Assembly: GCA_021199405.1 (NCBI GenBank)
Contig: JAJQID010000098.1
Span: 8,076-21,825 of the forward strand
Origin: Lachnospiraceae bacterium
Lineage (GTDB): Bacteria; Bacillota; Clostridia; Lachnospirales; Lachnospiraceae
Direction of reading: 5' to 3'
Length of the DNA stretch: 13,750 nt
The notes beneath the pieces were generated by a model. The model searched no databases, was not told the DNA's origin, and saw nothing but the letters and a program-made list of their open reading frames with translations. Positions 1 to 6,565 of the stretch are shown here, piece by piece (the stretch's first letter is position 1; each line of letters opens with the position of its first letter). Both the position numbers and the translations under genes were made by a program.

Positions 1-4
1 TAAA

Positions 5-208
5 TTATATGCCCATCGGCCAGTCCACTATGTCCCGGTTCTTAAAAATGTCCTCAGTTACTATTCGCAGCCGCAAAATATAAGTAAAATCGTTGCTTTT
101 TCCGAAACAAGCGTTTATACTTAAATGAGCGTTTTGTAAAAAAAGCCTGACTCTGGGAATACCGGCACCCGTCCGGAACAGCTTTTTCCCATCGTCAGCA
201 TTTAACAT
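5..208 (-). pseudogene. Possible C-terminal remnant of a histidine kinase ATPase domain
   Basis: This short reading frame codes for 67 residues and has no convincing ribosome binding site. Residues 14-50 read TGAGIPRVRLFL, then about 20 residues, then NDFTYILRLRI. That spacing resembles the G2 box and final beta strands of GHKL/HATPase domains of sensor kinases, where a glycine motif is followed about 30 residues later by an F-T-x-x-L strand. The same frame can be read back to a stop near 230, just before the plsC start, so the upstream part of any kinase is missing. The resemblance is by eye only. It could also be a chance frame in an intergenic region. Confidence 0.3.
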
Positions 209-231
209 TCCCGCAAAGGACTTTCTGAATT

Positions 232-972
232 ATGATACGGACCATTCTTGTTTTATCATTGATTATTTTATACCTGATCCTGACGATTCCTGTTCTGATT
301 GTCTTTCATTTCCTGCACAGAAAATACCCCGAAAAGATCGACCTCATCAGCCTGCATATGGTACAGTGGGTGCTGCGCGGTACGCTGTTCTTAAGCGGCA
401 CAAAGCTGACCGTGCTCGGGGAGGAAAATGTGCCAAAGGACCGCCCTGTGGTCTACATCGGCAATCATACCAGCTATTATGACGTAGTCATCGGTTACAC
501 CCGGGTACCAGGGCTGACCGGCTTCGTGTCCAAGGACAGTATGGGCAAAATTCCGCTGCTGAATCTGTGGATGCTTCGAGCCAAGTGTGTTTTTCTGAAT
601 CGGGATAATATTAAGGAGGGCATGAAGTCCATTCTTGCAGCTATCAAAGAAGTGAAAGAAGGAATTTCCATCTATATTTTTCCGGAGGGCACACGCAACA
701 AAACCCCCGACACTCTGATGGAATTCAAGGAAGGCAGCTTTAAAATCCCGGAAAAGAGCGGTGCCCCCATCATTCCGGTCACTTTTGTCAATTCCCACTC
801 CATCTACGAGGATCACAAGCCCTTCATCAAGAGCGCACACGTGGTGGTGGAATACGGAAAGCCCATCTACATGAATGAGCTGGACAAAGAAACCAGAAAG
901 CACATGGGCAGCTATGTGTCCGGCATCATCCATGAAACCTATGAAAAAAATAAGGTGGCCTACTTTTCGTAG
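232..972 (+). CDS. plsC: 1-acyl-sn-glycerol-3-phosphate acyltransferase (PlsC/LPLAT family)
   Basis: This membrane enzyme transfers a second acyl chain to lysophosphatidic acid, giving phosphatidic acid for phospholipid synthesis. The 246-residue length is normal for the family. Residues 3-27 form an N-terminal hydrophobic segment that would anchor it. The catalytic HX4D motif is NHTSYYD, with His79 and Asp84. Motif II is represented by VFLNRDN (120-126), motif III by FPEGTRNK (150-157), and motif IV by APIIPVTFVN (178-187). The ATG at 232 is preceded by AAAGGA at 215-220. No terminator is visible after the stop, and the next plus-strand gene has its own promoter. The acyl substrate cannot be read from sequence, and a related lysophospholipid acyltransferase role is possible. 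Confidence 0.88.
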   Translation: MIRTILVLSLIILYLILTIPVLIVFHFLHRKYPEKIDLISLHMVQWVLRGTLFLSGTKLTVLGEENVPKDRPVVYIGNHTSYYDVVIGYTRVPGLTGFVSKDSMGKIPLLNLWMLRAKCVFLNRDNIKEGMKSILAAIKEVKEGISIYIFPEGTRNKTPDTLMEFKEGSFKIPEKSGAPIIPVTFVNSHSIYEDHKPFIKSAHVVVEYGKPIYMNELDKETRKHMGSYVSGIIHETYEKNKVAYFS

Positions 973-1017
973 TCCACCATCACTAAAGAACCACACATAA
1001 AATTTAACAACAAAATG

Positions 1018-1046
1018 TTGATAAGCAAATCAAAACATATTATAAT
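1018..1046 (+). promoter_or_regulatory. Sigma-A promoter of the 45-codon gene
   Basis: TTGATA (1018-1023) and a perfect TATAAT (1041-1046) are separated by 17 bases, a near-consensus housekeeping promoter. Transcription would begin near 1053, about 75 bases before the small gene. The -35 box overlaps a short perfect inverted repeat, CAACA-AAA-TGTTG (1008-1020), which could be an operator but is short enough to be chance. Confidence 0.7.
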
Positions 1047-1126
1047 CATATTATAAAGATACTCTTCTATATAAATAAGTAGGTAAAGTCCAAAACCGAA
1101 CACAAACAGTAAGGGAGGTGTTATAT

Positions 1127-1264
1127 ATGAATATGTCAGAAGCAGCAAGAATTATTTTGGGGTTGAGAGCTGCCGGATGGGATGAAAAGAGTATAAATGA
1201 CTTTATTCTTTATGTTGAAACCGGAGAAGAACAGTATAAACCCGAGAAGGTGAAATCAGAATAA
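1127..1264 (+). CDS. Small uncharacterised protein, 45 residues
   Basis: This gene is too short for most ORF callers but has everything a real gene needs. There is a near-consensus promoter at 1018-1046, a strong GGGAGG site at 1113-1118 eight bases before the ATG, and an intrinsic terminator directly after the TAA. The product starts MNMSEAARIILGLRAAGW and continues with an acidic stretch. It looks like a helix (residues 3-17), a GW turn and a second amphipathic helix (about 21-32), ending in a charged tail. It has no membrane segment, signal peptide or cysteine. The layout suggests a tiny helical protein, perhaps a binding partner of something larger. I recall similar short proteins in clostridia but cannot name a family or function. 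It is monocistronic and convergent with murF. Confidence 0.72.
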   Translation: MNMSEAARIILGLRAAGWDEKSINDFILYVETGEEQYKPEKVKSE

Positions 1265-1294
1265 AAAAGAGCGGTGCGGAGCCGCTCTTTTTTT
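1264..1294. terminator. Bidirectional intrinsic terminator between the small gene and murF
   Basis: The stem GAGCGG (1269-1274) pairs with CCGCTC (1282-1287) around a 7-base loop. It is flanked by an A tract on the left (1263-1268) and seven Ts on the right (1288-1294). The A and T tracts also pair, so the hairpin works in either direction, ending the plus-strand small gene and the minus-strand ddl-murF transcript. Confidence 0.85.
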
Positions 1295-1305
1295 ACGCCT
1301 GTCAG

Positions 1306-2754
1306 TTACTTCATAATCCAGGCCACAACCTCCTGAAAGCCCATGCCGTGGGAGGCTTTCACCAGCACTGTGTCCTGCTTAAAATCCGTGGGAGCAAAGG
1401 CCTCAAAAAAGCTTTCTTTATCCGGGAAATAAAACAGCCGATTTTCCTTTGGGGCAGCGTGCCTCTCTCCCACGGAAACTCCTGTAGAAGCAGGTGCTGC
1501 TTCCGTCGCAGTAGCTGCCTTTTGCGCCCCCTCATACATCGCCCGGGACAGCTTACCGATACAGATCAGTCGATTCACACCGGCCCTCACCGCGTATTCC
1601 CCGACCCCGCCGTGCAGAGCAAGCTCCTCCTCTCCCAGCTCAAACATATCCCCCAGAATGGCGGTTTTGCCGCCCTTCGCCGACATCAGCAGGTCAATGG
1701 CGGATTTCATGGAAACTGGATTGGCATTATAGCAGTCATCTATTACTGTCATGGCCTCTTTTCTCATAATATGACTGCGGCCATCCACCGCCTGCACTGA
1801 GGCAATGCCCCTGACAATCTCCTCATGTTCAAGTCCCAGCAGATGTCCCACTGCCGCCGCGGCCAGGGCGTCCGCTACCATATGCTCCCCGGGCAGCGGC
1901 ACAAAAGCCTCCACGCTCTCCCCGAACACATTCATGACAAAATGACTGCCGAAGAGATCCGTATCCAGAATTTTTTCCAGAGATACATCTGTTTCCTGTT
2001 TCGCATTCATGGAAAAAAAGCAGGGTCTATGACCTTTCACTTCTTCCACCGTAATCAGCTTGTCATCGTCCCCGTTCAGCACTGCCCTGCCGTCCGCGGG
2101 CAGTCCCTGAAAGATCGCGGTTTTCGCTTTCAGCACACCGTCCCGGTCTCCCAGATTCTCCAGATGGCACTGACCAATATTGGTAATGACAGCAATGTCA
2201 GGTCTGGCAATCCGGGTCAGCCTCTCCATCTCTCCGAAGTGATTGATTCCCATCTCCACCACGGCGGCTTCATGCTCGTCGCGGATTCGCAGAATTGTCA
2301 GCGGCAGACCTACCTCATTATTAAAATTTCCCGCCGTCTTTAAGACCCTGTACCTGCCGGACAGCGCCGCAGCGATGATCTCCTTGGTGCTGGTCTTGCC
2401 CACACTGCCGGTCACGCCCACCACCGGAATGGACAGCTGCCGTCGATAAAAAGCAGCCACCTGCTTCAGCGCCAGAAAGCTGTCCTCCACCTGAATCCAG
2501 GGAATCGAAATATCCGGAATATCCACGCCGGGAGTTTTCTCACAAATTACCAGCGCCGCACCCTTTTCCGCCGCCTGCGGGATAAAATCATGTCCGTCCG
2601 CCCGCTCTCCCCGGGTTGCAAAAAACAGACAGCCCGGCTCAACTTTGCGAGAATCCAGCTCCGCACCGGTAATTTCCAGCTCTTCCTTCCCCTCGCCGTT
2701 GACCAGCGGTCTGCCCAGACAGGACGCTATATTCTGTAATGTCATATTTTTCAT
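1306..2754 (-). CDS. murF: UDP-N-acetylmuramoyl-tripeptide--D-alanyl-D-alanine ligase (MurF)
   Basis: This cytoplasmic ATP-dependent ligase adds D-Ala-D-Ala to UDP-MurNAc-tripeptide, the last soluble step of the peptidoglycan precursor. Visible Mur ligase motifs are the P-loop GVTGSVGKTSTK (113-124), the NNEVG motif (145-149), VEMG (166-169), TNIGQCHLENLG (191-202) and DDCYNANP (339-346). GDMFELG (368-374) and VKASHGMGF (465-473) also match. The 482 residues are slightly long for MurF. The excess is an Ala/Thr/Ser-rich stretch at about 411-437 in the C-terminal domain. The ATG at 2752-2754 is chosen because AAAGGG, formed by the last codons of ddl, lies about 12 bases upstream; the internal Met4 would be too far away. 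It follows ddl after nine bases, so the two are co-transcribed and probably translationally coupled. Confidence 0.95.
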   Translation of the reverse strand: MKNMTLQNIASCLGRPLVNGEGKEELEITGAELDSRKVEPGCLFFATRGERADGHDFIPQAAEKGAALVICEKTPGVDIPDISIPWIQVEDSFLALKQVAAFYRRQLSIPVVGVTGSVGKTSTKEIIAAALSGRYRVLKTAGNFNNEVGLPLTILRIRDEHEAAVVEMGINHFGEMERLTRIARPDIAVITNIGQCHLENLGDRDGVLKAKTAIFQGLPADGRAVLNGDDDKLITVEEVKGHRPCFFSMNAKQETDVSLEKILDTDLFGSHFVMNVFGESVEAFVPLPGEHMVADALAAAAVGHLLGLEHEEIVRGIASVQAVDGRSHIMRKEAMTVIDDCYNANPVSMKSAIDLLMSAKGGKTAILGDMFELGEEELALHGGVGEYAVRAGVNRLICIGKLSRAMYEGAQKAATATEAAPASTGVSVGERHAAPKENRLFYFPDKESFFEAFAPTDFKQDTVLVKASHGMGFQEVVAWIMK

Positions 2755-2763
2755 AAAATATGC

Positions 2764-3792
2764 TTACCCTTTCATCGAAATATCAATAATCCACTGGCAC
2801 AGACTGGCATAATCCATTCCCAGCGCCAGCGCCTCCTGAGGCAATAAAGACGTGGGCGTCATCCCCGGCAGCGTATTGGCCTCCAGACAGTAAATGCTTC
2901 CATCCTCACCCATCATAAAATCCATCCGGGCGTAATTTTTCAGATGCAGCACCCCGAATACCGCCTCCGCGCAGGCCTGCATTTCCCGCGTTTTCTCTTC
3001 CGAAAGCTCTGCCGGACAGGTCTCCACCGTGCTTCCCGGCTGATATTTATTTTTATAATTATAGAAGCCTGTGATGGGCGCGATCTCAATCACCGGAAGG
3101 GCCTCGCCGTTCACCACGCCCACGCTGAACTCCCGGCCTCTAATGTACTGTTCCACAATAATCTCGTCGTCAAAGGCAAATGCGCCGGCCTTCGCCTCCT
3201 CATATTCTGACGGATCCGTCACAATATAGGTCCCCACACTGGACCCGCCGTTGCAGCACTTGACCACCAGCGGGAAGGGCACCGTCTGCGGGTCAGGCTC
3301 CCCTTTTTTCAGAGAAATGCCAGCCGGGGTGGGAATCCCGTGCTGCCGGAATAAATCCTTGGCAATGGATTTGTCCATGGCCAGCGCACAACTCACGTAA
3401 TCTGTCCCTGTATAGCGGATACCCATCAGATCAAAATACGCCTGAATCTTGCCATTCTCACCCTCAGCCCCGTGCAGCGCCATAAAGACCACATCCGCCT
3501 GCTGGCACAGGGAAATCACATTGGGTCCGAAAAAGCACTTCCGCCAGTCCGGCCTCATGGCAATGATCCGATCAATGTCCGGATGCTCCTCCCCCACCTG
3601 GTCGATCTCCGCCGCCCAGTCCTTCTCCAGCTCAAAAATATCCTCAGGGATCTCTCCCGGGACTCCCAGAAACACATCCACAAGAATTACCTGATGCCCC
3701 AGGCTCTTTAAAGCCCTGTAGGCGCCCATCCCGGAGGAAAGGGAAACATCCCGCTCCGTGCTGATGCCCCCCGCCAATACCACAATTTTCAT
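2764..3792 (-). CDS. ddl: D-alanine--D-alanine ligase
   Basis: This ATP-grasp enzyme joins two D-alanines to make the dipeptide used by MurF next door. The product is 342 residues with MALHGAEGENG (104-114) near the first substrate site and MDKSIAKDLF (139-148). The ATP-binding glycine loop is VVKCCNGGSSVG (176-187). YNYKNKY lies at 244-250, ARMDFM at 288-293, and the metal/phosphate motif LEANTLPGMT at 303-312. The start is the ATG at 3790-3792, preceded by GAGGAAA seven bases away. An in-frame reading upstream is open for 54 more codons, but it runs through the tRNA-Ala gene and begins with a translated tRNA, so it is not part of the protein. The CC-N order in the ATP loop is slightly unusual but the fold motifs are complete. 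Nothing suggests a D-Ala-D-Lac enzyme. Confidence 0.94.
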   Translation of the reverse strand: MKIVVLAGGISTERDVSLSSGMGAYRALKSLGHQVILVDVFLGVPGEIPEDIFELEKDWAAEIDQVGEEHPDIDRIIAMRPDWRKCFFGPNVISLCQQADVVFMALHGAEGENGKIQAYFDLMGIRYTGTDYVSCALAMDKSIAKDLFRQHGIPTPAGISLKKGEPDPQTVPFPLVVKCCNGGSSVGTYIVTDPSEYEEAKAGAFAFDDEIIVEQYIRGREFSVGVVNGEALPVIEIAPITGFYNYKNKYQPGSTVETCPAELSEEKTREMQACAEAVFGVLHLKNYARMDFMMGEDGSIYCLEANTLPGMTPTSLLPQEALALGMDYASLCQWIIDISMKG

Positions 3793-3854
3793 ACCATTTC
3801 CTCGCAATTTGCCAATATAAATTTCCGGGGAACAGCTTTCTGCCCCAGATACGC

Positions 3855-3883
3855 AAAATCCGAACACGGCAATGTGTTCGGAT
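3855..3883 (-). terminator. Hairpin downstream of tRNA-Ala
   Basis: A perfect 10-base-pair stem, ATCCGAACAC on the plus strand at 3858-3867 with GTGTTCGGAT at 3874-3883, encloses a 6-base loop. Read on the minus strand it is followed by only TTTT, so it is a modest terminator or a processing signal for the tRNA transcript. No clear promoter lies between it and ddl, so ddl may be expressed by read-through. Confidence 0.6.
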
Positions 3884-3896
3884 CTGTATTTTATAG

Positions 3897-3969
3897 TGGA
3901 GATAATGGGACTCGAACCCACGGCCTCTTGCATGCCATGCAAGCGCTCTCCCAACTGAGCTATACCCCC
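3897..3969 (-). tRNA. tRNA-Ala (anticodon GGC)
   Basis: The 73-base cloverleaf folds completely. It has a 7-bp acceptor GGGGGTA/TATCTCC, a D stem GCTC/GAGC and an anticodon stem CTTGC/GCAAG. The loop is ATGGCAT, giving anticodon GGC (plus-strand 3934-3936). The T stem GTGGG/CCCAT has loop TTCGAGT, and the discriminator is A. The third acceptor pair is G3:U70, the known identity element for alanyl-tRNA synthetase. CCA is not encoded and must be added afterwards. It reads GCC and GCU alanine codons. Confidence 0.97.
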
Positions 3970-3993
3970 TTGCTTTCTCTGCTGACTTTTACA

Positions 3994-4022
3994 AGTATAA
4001 CATATTTTTGCGAAAATGGAAG
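3994..4022 (-). promoter_or_regulatory. Probable promoter of tRNA-Ala
   Basis: On the minus strand TATACT (3994-3999) is a good -10 box about 25 bases before the mature tRNA 5' end. The hexamer 17 bases further up, CTTCCA (4017-4022), is a weak -35. Transcription would begin near 3987, leaving a short 5' leader for RNase P. Confidence 0.45.
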
Positions 4023-4142
4023 AGGGAATTTCAGATTTCTTATTATTTTTTTGCTGGCAGGCTTAATGCCATAGCAGCACAGACCTCCTTCCCCCGGCCT
4101 TCGCATCGAAAAACACCATCTGCGCCGGATTTGGCACACCCT

Positions 4143-4553
4143 TCAACCCTCCTGCATAAGCTCCATATAGCTTTGTCTGATTTTGCCCTTGTACCACGAA
4201 CCGGTATTGAATTCCCTGCCATCGTCCATGACATTTTTTTCATACCGAAATTCCCTGATGTGGCTCACGTTTACCAGATAAGATTTGCTGATTCTCAAAA
4301 ATTTCACATCTTTTTGTGCGAGCTGCTTTTCTGCCTCATCCAGCTTTTTATAAAATATGTTTGTCACCTCTGTTCCATAAATATAAATTTTTCTCTTGTC
4401 ACTCTCAAAATAGCGGATTTTCCTTACCGGCATTTTATAAAAAACCTTTTTGTACACATATTCAAACAGCTCCTCTTTTTCGCCCAGAGCATGAAGCGCG
4501 CGTTTGAAAACCGGCTTGTCGATAAACGCAAAAGGCTGCAGTGCTTTAATCCT
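4143..4553 (-). pseudogene. 5'-truncated LytTR-family response regulator
   Basis: The frame holds a full LytTR DNA-binding domain, recognisable by RKIRYFESDKRKIYIYG and FLRISKSYLVNVSHI. Read upstream past the GTG at 4455-4457 it continues as ALQPFAFIDKPVFKRAL. That is the last beta strand and helix of a receiver domain, with the conserved Lys-Pro. The frame then stops at a TGA (4554-4556). The phosphoacceptor Asp and the rest of the receiver are absent. Homology begins at about 4545, within a few bases of the stop codon of the neighbouring ATPase gene, so the 5' part was replaced. No ribosome binding site is obvious before the GTG, so expression is doubtful, although a free LytTR domain of about 104 residues could in principle be made. 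The family controls AgrA/LytR-type regulons. Confidence 0.8.
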
Positions 4554-5820
4554 TCAGAGCGGTAATCGGCACAACGAACACACTGTCTTCTCTTTGATAG
4601 GCAGCATTGGAAAGACCACAAATGACGCAGCAAATCTTCGGCGGTCTGCCTCCGTCCTCTTTGATTTTCTTCCTGATCCTGTTCAGGCTTTCCGCACCCT
4701 CGTCGATCTTATTGGCACCCAGCTTAATTTCAAAAGCGCACCAGTCTCCATTATCAAGTTCAATAACAGCGTCAATTTCTCTGCCCGCATAGTCCTGATA
4801 ATGATAGAGCTTCGCCCCGAAGGACTCCGCATAAATCCGCAGATCATGTTCACACAAAGCTTCAAACAGGAAGCCCAGAGTATTCAAATCACCCATCAGC
4901 TTCTCCGAAGTTGCTCCCAGAAGAGCACAGGCAAGGGATGGATCTGCAAAGTGCCGCTTTTGAGCCTGCTTCACTCTTACGGAAGAACGAATGTTGGAGG
5001 AAAACGGCTCCTGATTATCCGTCAGAAACAAACGATCAAATATATCCAGATAAGCCGCAATTGTATTAATGTCAATATCTTCATCATCCACACCCTTCAC
5101 ATCGTTTTTGAGAAGCCTGTTGGAGGCCGTGGTTGCTTCATTCCTTGCCAGAGAACGAAGTAAAAGTAATACCTTACGTTTATCCCGCTGGATGCCGTCA
5201 ATTCGATGAACCTCATCTTCAACTATCGCATTCATATACTCGACAGGAAGTAAGGCAGCATCCTTCAACGGCAGACTCTGATTTCCCGGCCAGCCGCCAC
5301 GAATGATGCTGTCCATAATGACCTTCAGATCCACCTCACCGGTAAATACCGGAGAAAGGCTGCCGCCGCAAAGATCCTTCAATGATACCTGACCGGAAGA
5401 TCGTCCAGTTTCATATAATGTCATTGTGCGCATACGAAGCCGTCCAATACGTCCGGCTCCACTGTGCAAAATACCCTTAACTTTAGGAGTGGAAGAACCA
5501 GTCAGTATAAACTGACCTTTTGTCCCCCGCCTGTCAACCTCATAGCGAATTGCATCCCAAATCGGCGGAACCTCCTGCCATTCATCAATCATACGGGGAG
5601 CCTCCCCCGGCAAAATCAAAGACGGTGACAACTCTGCCAGGCGTCTGTTTTGAAAGTTATTATCAGGATTTCCTACCAGATACTCACTGCTGCAATGAAA
5701 ACGGGAAGTCCATGTCTTTCCGCACCATTTGGGTCCCTCAATACACACCGCGCCAAATACATTCAGATACTGCTCAACCATCTCATCAATAATCCTGTGT
5801 TTATATGCTTCATTTTTCAT
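4546..5820 (-). CDS. AAA ATPase with C-terminal DUF4143 domain
   Basis: The product has 424 residues in the usual order for this family. An N-terminal P-loop domain has Walker A EGPKWCGKT (about 28-36 from the chosen start), Walker B RMIDEWQEVP and the sensor stretch QFILTGSSTPK. A helical middle follows. The C-terminal DUF4143 region has a PD-(D/E)XK-like arrangement REIDAVIE...AFEIK near residues 347-366. The ATG at 5818-5820 is chosen over the GTG three codons upstream because GAGGAG ends eight bases before the ATG but one base before the GTG. These proteins are common in clostridia and archaea and are often called predicted ATPases; their cellular role is not settled. The C-terminus VVPITALKD looks complete. 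The gene abuts a beheaded response regulator and carries a repeat array over its promoter, so it was probably acquired. Confidence 0.88.
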   Translation of the reverse strand: MKNEAYKHRIIDEMVEQYLNVFGAVCIEGPKWCGKTWTSRFHCSSEYLVGNPDNNFQNRRLAELSPSLILPGEAPRMIDEWQEVPPIWDAIRYEVDRRGTKGQFILTGSSTPKVKGILHSGAGRIGRLRMRTMTLYETGRSSGQVSLKDLCGGSLSPVFTGEVDLKVIMDSIIRGGWPGNQSLPLKDAALLPVEYMNAIVEDEVHRIDGIQRDKRKVLLLLRSLARNEATTASNRLLKNDVKGVDDEDIDINTIAAYLDIFDRLFLTDNQEPFSSNIRSSVRVKQAQKRHFADPSLACALLGATSEKLMGDLNTLGFLFEALCEHDLRIYAESFGAKLYHYQDYAGREIDAVIELDNGDWCAFEIKLGANKIDEGAESLNRIRKKIKEDGGRPPKICCVICGLSNAAYQREDSVFVVPITALKD

Positions 5821-5857
5821 GGCGGACACTCCTCAAAACATATTTTTCTTTTTCCTT

Positions 5858-5886
5858 ATTTTGTCTCATTCAGATAGATTTGTCAA
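5858..5886 (-). promoter_or_regulatory. Promoter of the AAA/DUF4143 ATPase gene
   Basis: On the minus strand a perfect TTGACA (5881-5886) is 17 bases from CAAAAT (5858-5863). Transcription would start about 30 bases before the ATG. One copy of the 23-base-period repeat fills the spacer and another lies just upstream of the -35 box, so a protein bound to them would cover the promoter. Confidence 0.65.
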
Positions 5887-5926
5887 TCTCATTCAGGTAG
5901 ATTCCTGATTTTCATTCTGATAAATT
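5866..5926 (-). repeat. Three direct repeats with exact 23-base period
   Basis: The plus-strand motif TCATTCAGATAGATT (5866-5880) recurs as TCATTCAGGTAGATT (5889-5903) and as TCATTCTGATAAATT (5912-5926). The starts are exactly 23 bases apart each time. Copies one and two match over 17 bases if TC is added on the left. The third copy overlaps the stop codon of the upstream gene. The copies flank and occupy the ATPase promoter, so they are best read as operator sites. Confidence 0.8.
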
Positions 5927-6289
5927 TTCAAAATTCATCCGGACACTGCCGTTACTTTTTAAGGTCACCGAAATTGTCTCAAAGCCGCCCGTCCAGAAGT
6001 CCACCTGATAACCAATCTCTGTTTTTCTGATGACTGCCTTGCAGTCCAGTTCGGAAAGCCGCTCCAGGAAATCTTTATCCTGTTTGTCCATGACACAAAT
6101 GACCCTGCACTCCAGCCGTTCCTGCTCAGAAGCCTTCAGTTCCCGGTAGTGCAGGAAATCTCTCTGCTCCTCTGTCCTGCTGGCGCAGGTGCATTTGTGA
6201 AAATAACTGCCACAGATCATATAGATGATGTAACACATGGCTAAATTTCTGTTACACTTTCTTTCTGCGTTTGCATAATTTGTTCTCAT
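5912..6289 (-). CDS. Uncharacterised cysteine-containing protein, 125 residues
   Basis: I do not recognise this protein. The ATG at 6287-6289 is chosen because GGAAAGGA lies eight bases upstream; the frame stays open for 40 more codons but that part is leader sequence. The N-terminal third (residues 12-35) holds five cysteines in a partly hydrophobic stretch (AMCYIIYMICGSYFHKCTC), spaced loosely like a metal or disulphide site. The middle is a charged helix (about 38-60). The C-terminal half alternates short beta-like segments, for example YQVDFWTGGFETISVTL (94-110). It is not a secreted protein by any clear signal. Its stop overlaps the third repeat of the ATPase operator array. It has its own promoter at 6514-6542 and may be co-transcribed with the ATPase, which begins 91 bases further on. 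Confidence 0.6.
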   Translation of the reverse strand: MRTNYANAERKCNRNLAMCYIIYMICGSYFHKCTCASRTEEQRDFLHYRELKASEQERLECRVICVMDKQDKDFLERLSELDCKAVIRKTEIGYQVDFWTGGFETISVTLKSNGSVRMNFENLSE

Positions 6290-6565
6290 ATAAGTATTCC
6301 TTTCCTTTTTTATCTGCCGCCTTGATGCCGTCTGCCCTGACGGCGCTCCGGGGATTGTTCCGGCCGCGTTACGGCTTATACAGTTGTCAGGGAGCACAAA
6401 AAAAGCCAATTATCTGAAGAAGATCCGGGCAGATTCCTACCCTTCCTCTTCCACGATAATCAGCTAGACCTGTGCTTTATACTTATATGAGATTTTTGCC
6501 CTTCGGCTTATTTACTTTAACAAATAAAACGGTGTCTGTCAATGGATTGGGAAAAATTTTCTGCA
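6290..6565 (-). other. Non-coding leader region upstream of the 125-residue protein
   Basis: No convincing gene is seen here. The promoter at 6514-6542 would give a leader of about 215 bases before the ATG at 6289. It contains a perfect 6-bp hairpin GCCGTC/GACGGC (6327-6344, 6-base loop) and a small GCC-CTTC-GGC hairpin near 6498-6507. No riboswitch family or leader peptide can be recognised. Confidence 0.4.
6514..6542 (-). promoter_or_regulatory. Promoter reading toward the 125-residue protein
   Basis: On the minus strand a perfect TTGACA (6537-6542) is 17 bases from TAAAGT (6514-6519). The -10 is preceded by TG at the extended -10 position. It lies just after the stop of the 142-residue protein gene. 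Confidence 0.65.

Noticed and set aside
391..996. Long minus-strand frame of 201 codons opposite plsC
   Set aside because: It is the complementary shadow of plsC, has histidine- and leucine-heavy composition with no motif, and no RBS.
1825..2343. Plus-strand 172-codon frame within murF
   Set aside because: It is antisense to a fully conserved murF and resembles no family.
3793..3954. A 54-residue N-terminal extension of Ddl
   Set aside because: The extension is a translation of the tRNA-Ala gene and its terminator. The ATG at 3790-3792 has a good RBS and gives the normal Ddl N-terminus.
4008..4565. Plus-strand 185-codon frame opposite the LytTR remnant
   Set aside because: The LytTR homology is on the minus strand, and this frame also crosses the tRNA promoter region.
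4504..5163. Plus-strand 219-codon frame opposite the ATPase
   Set aside because: It is a shadow of the ATPase gene, whose Walker and DUF4143 motifs are clear on the other strand.
5866..5926. CRISPR array or plasmid iteron origin
   Set aside because: There are only three short repeats, with 8-base gaps, no cas or replication gene nearby, and they overlie a clear promoter. Operator sites are the simpler reading.
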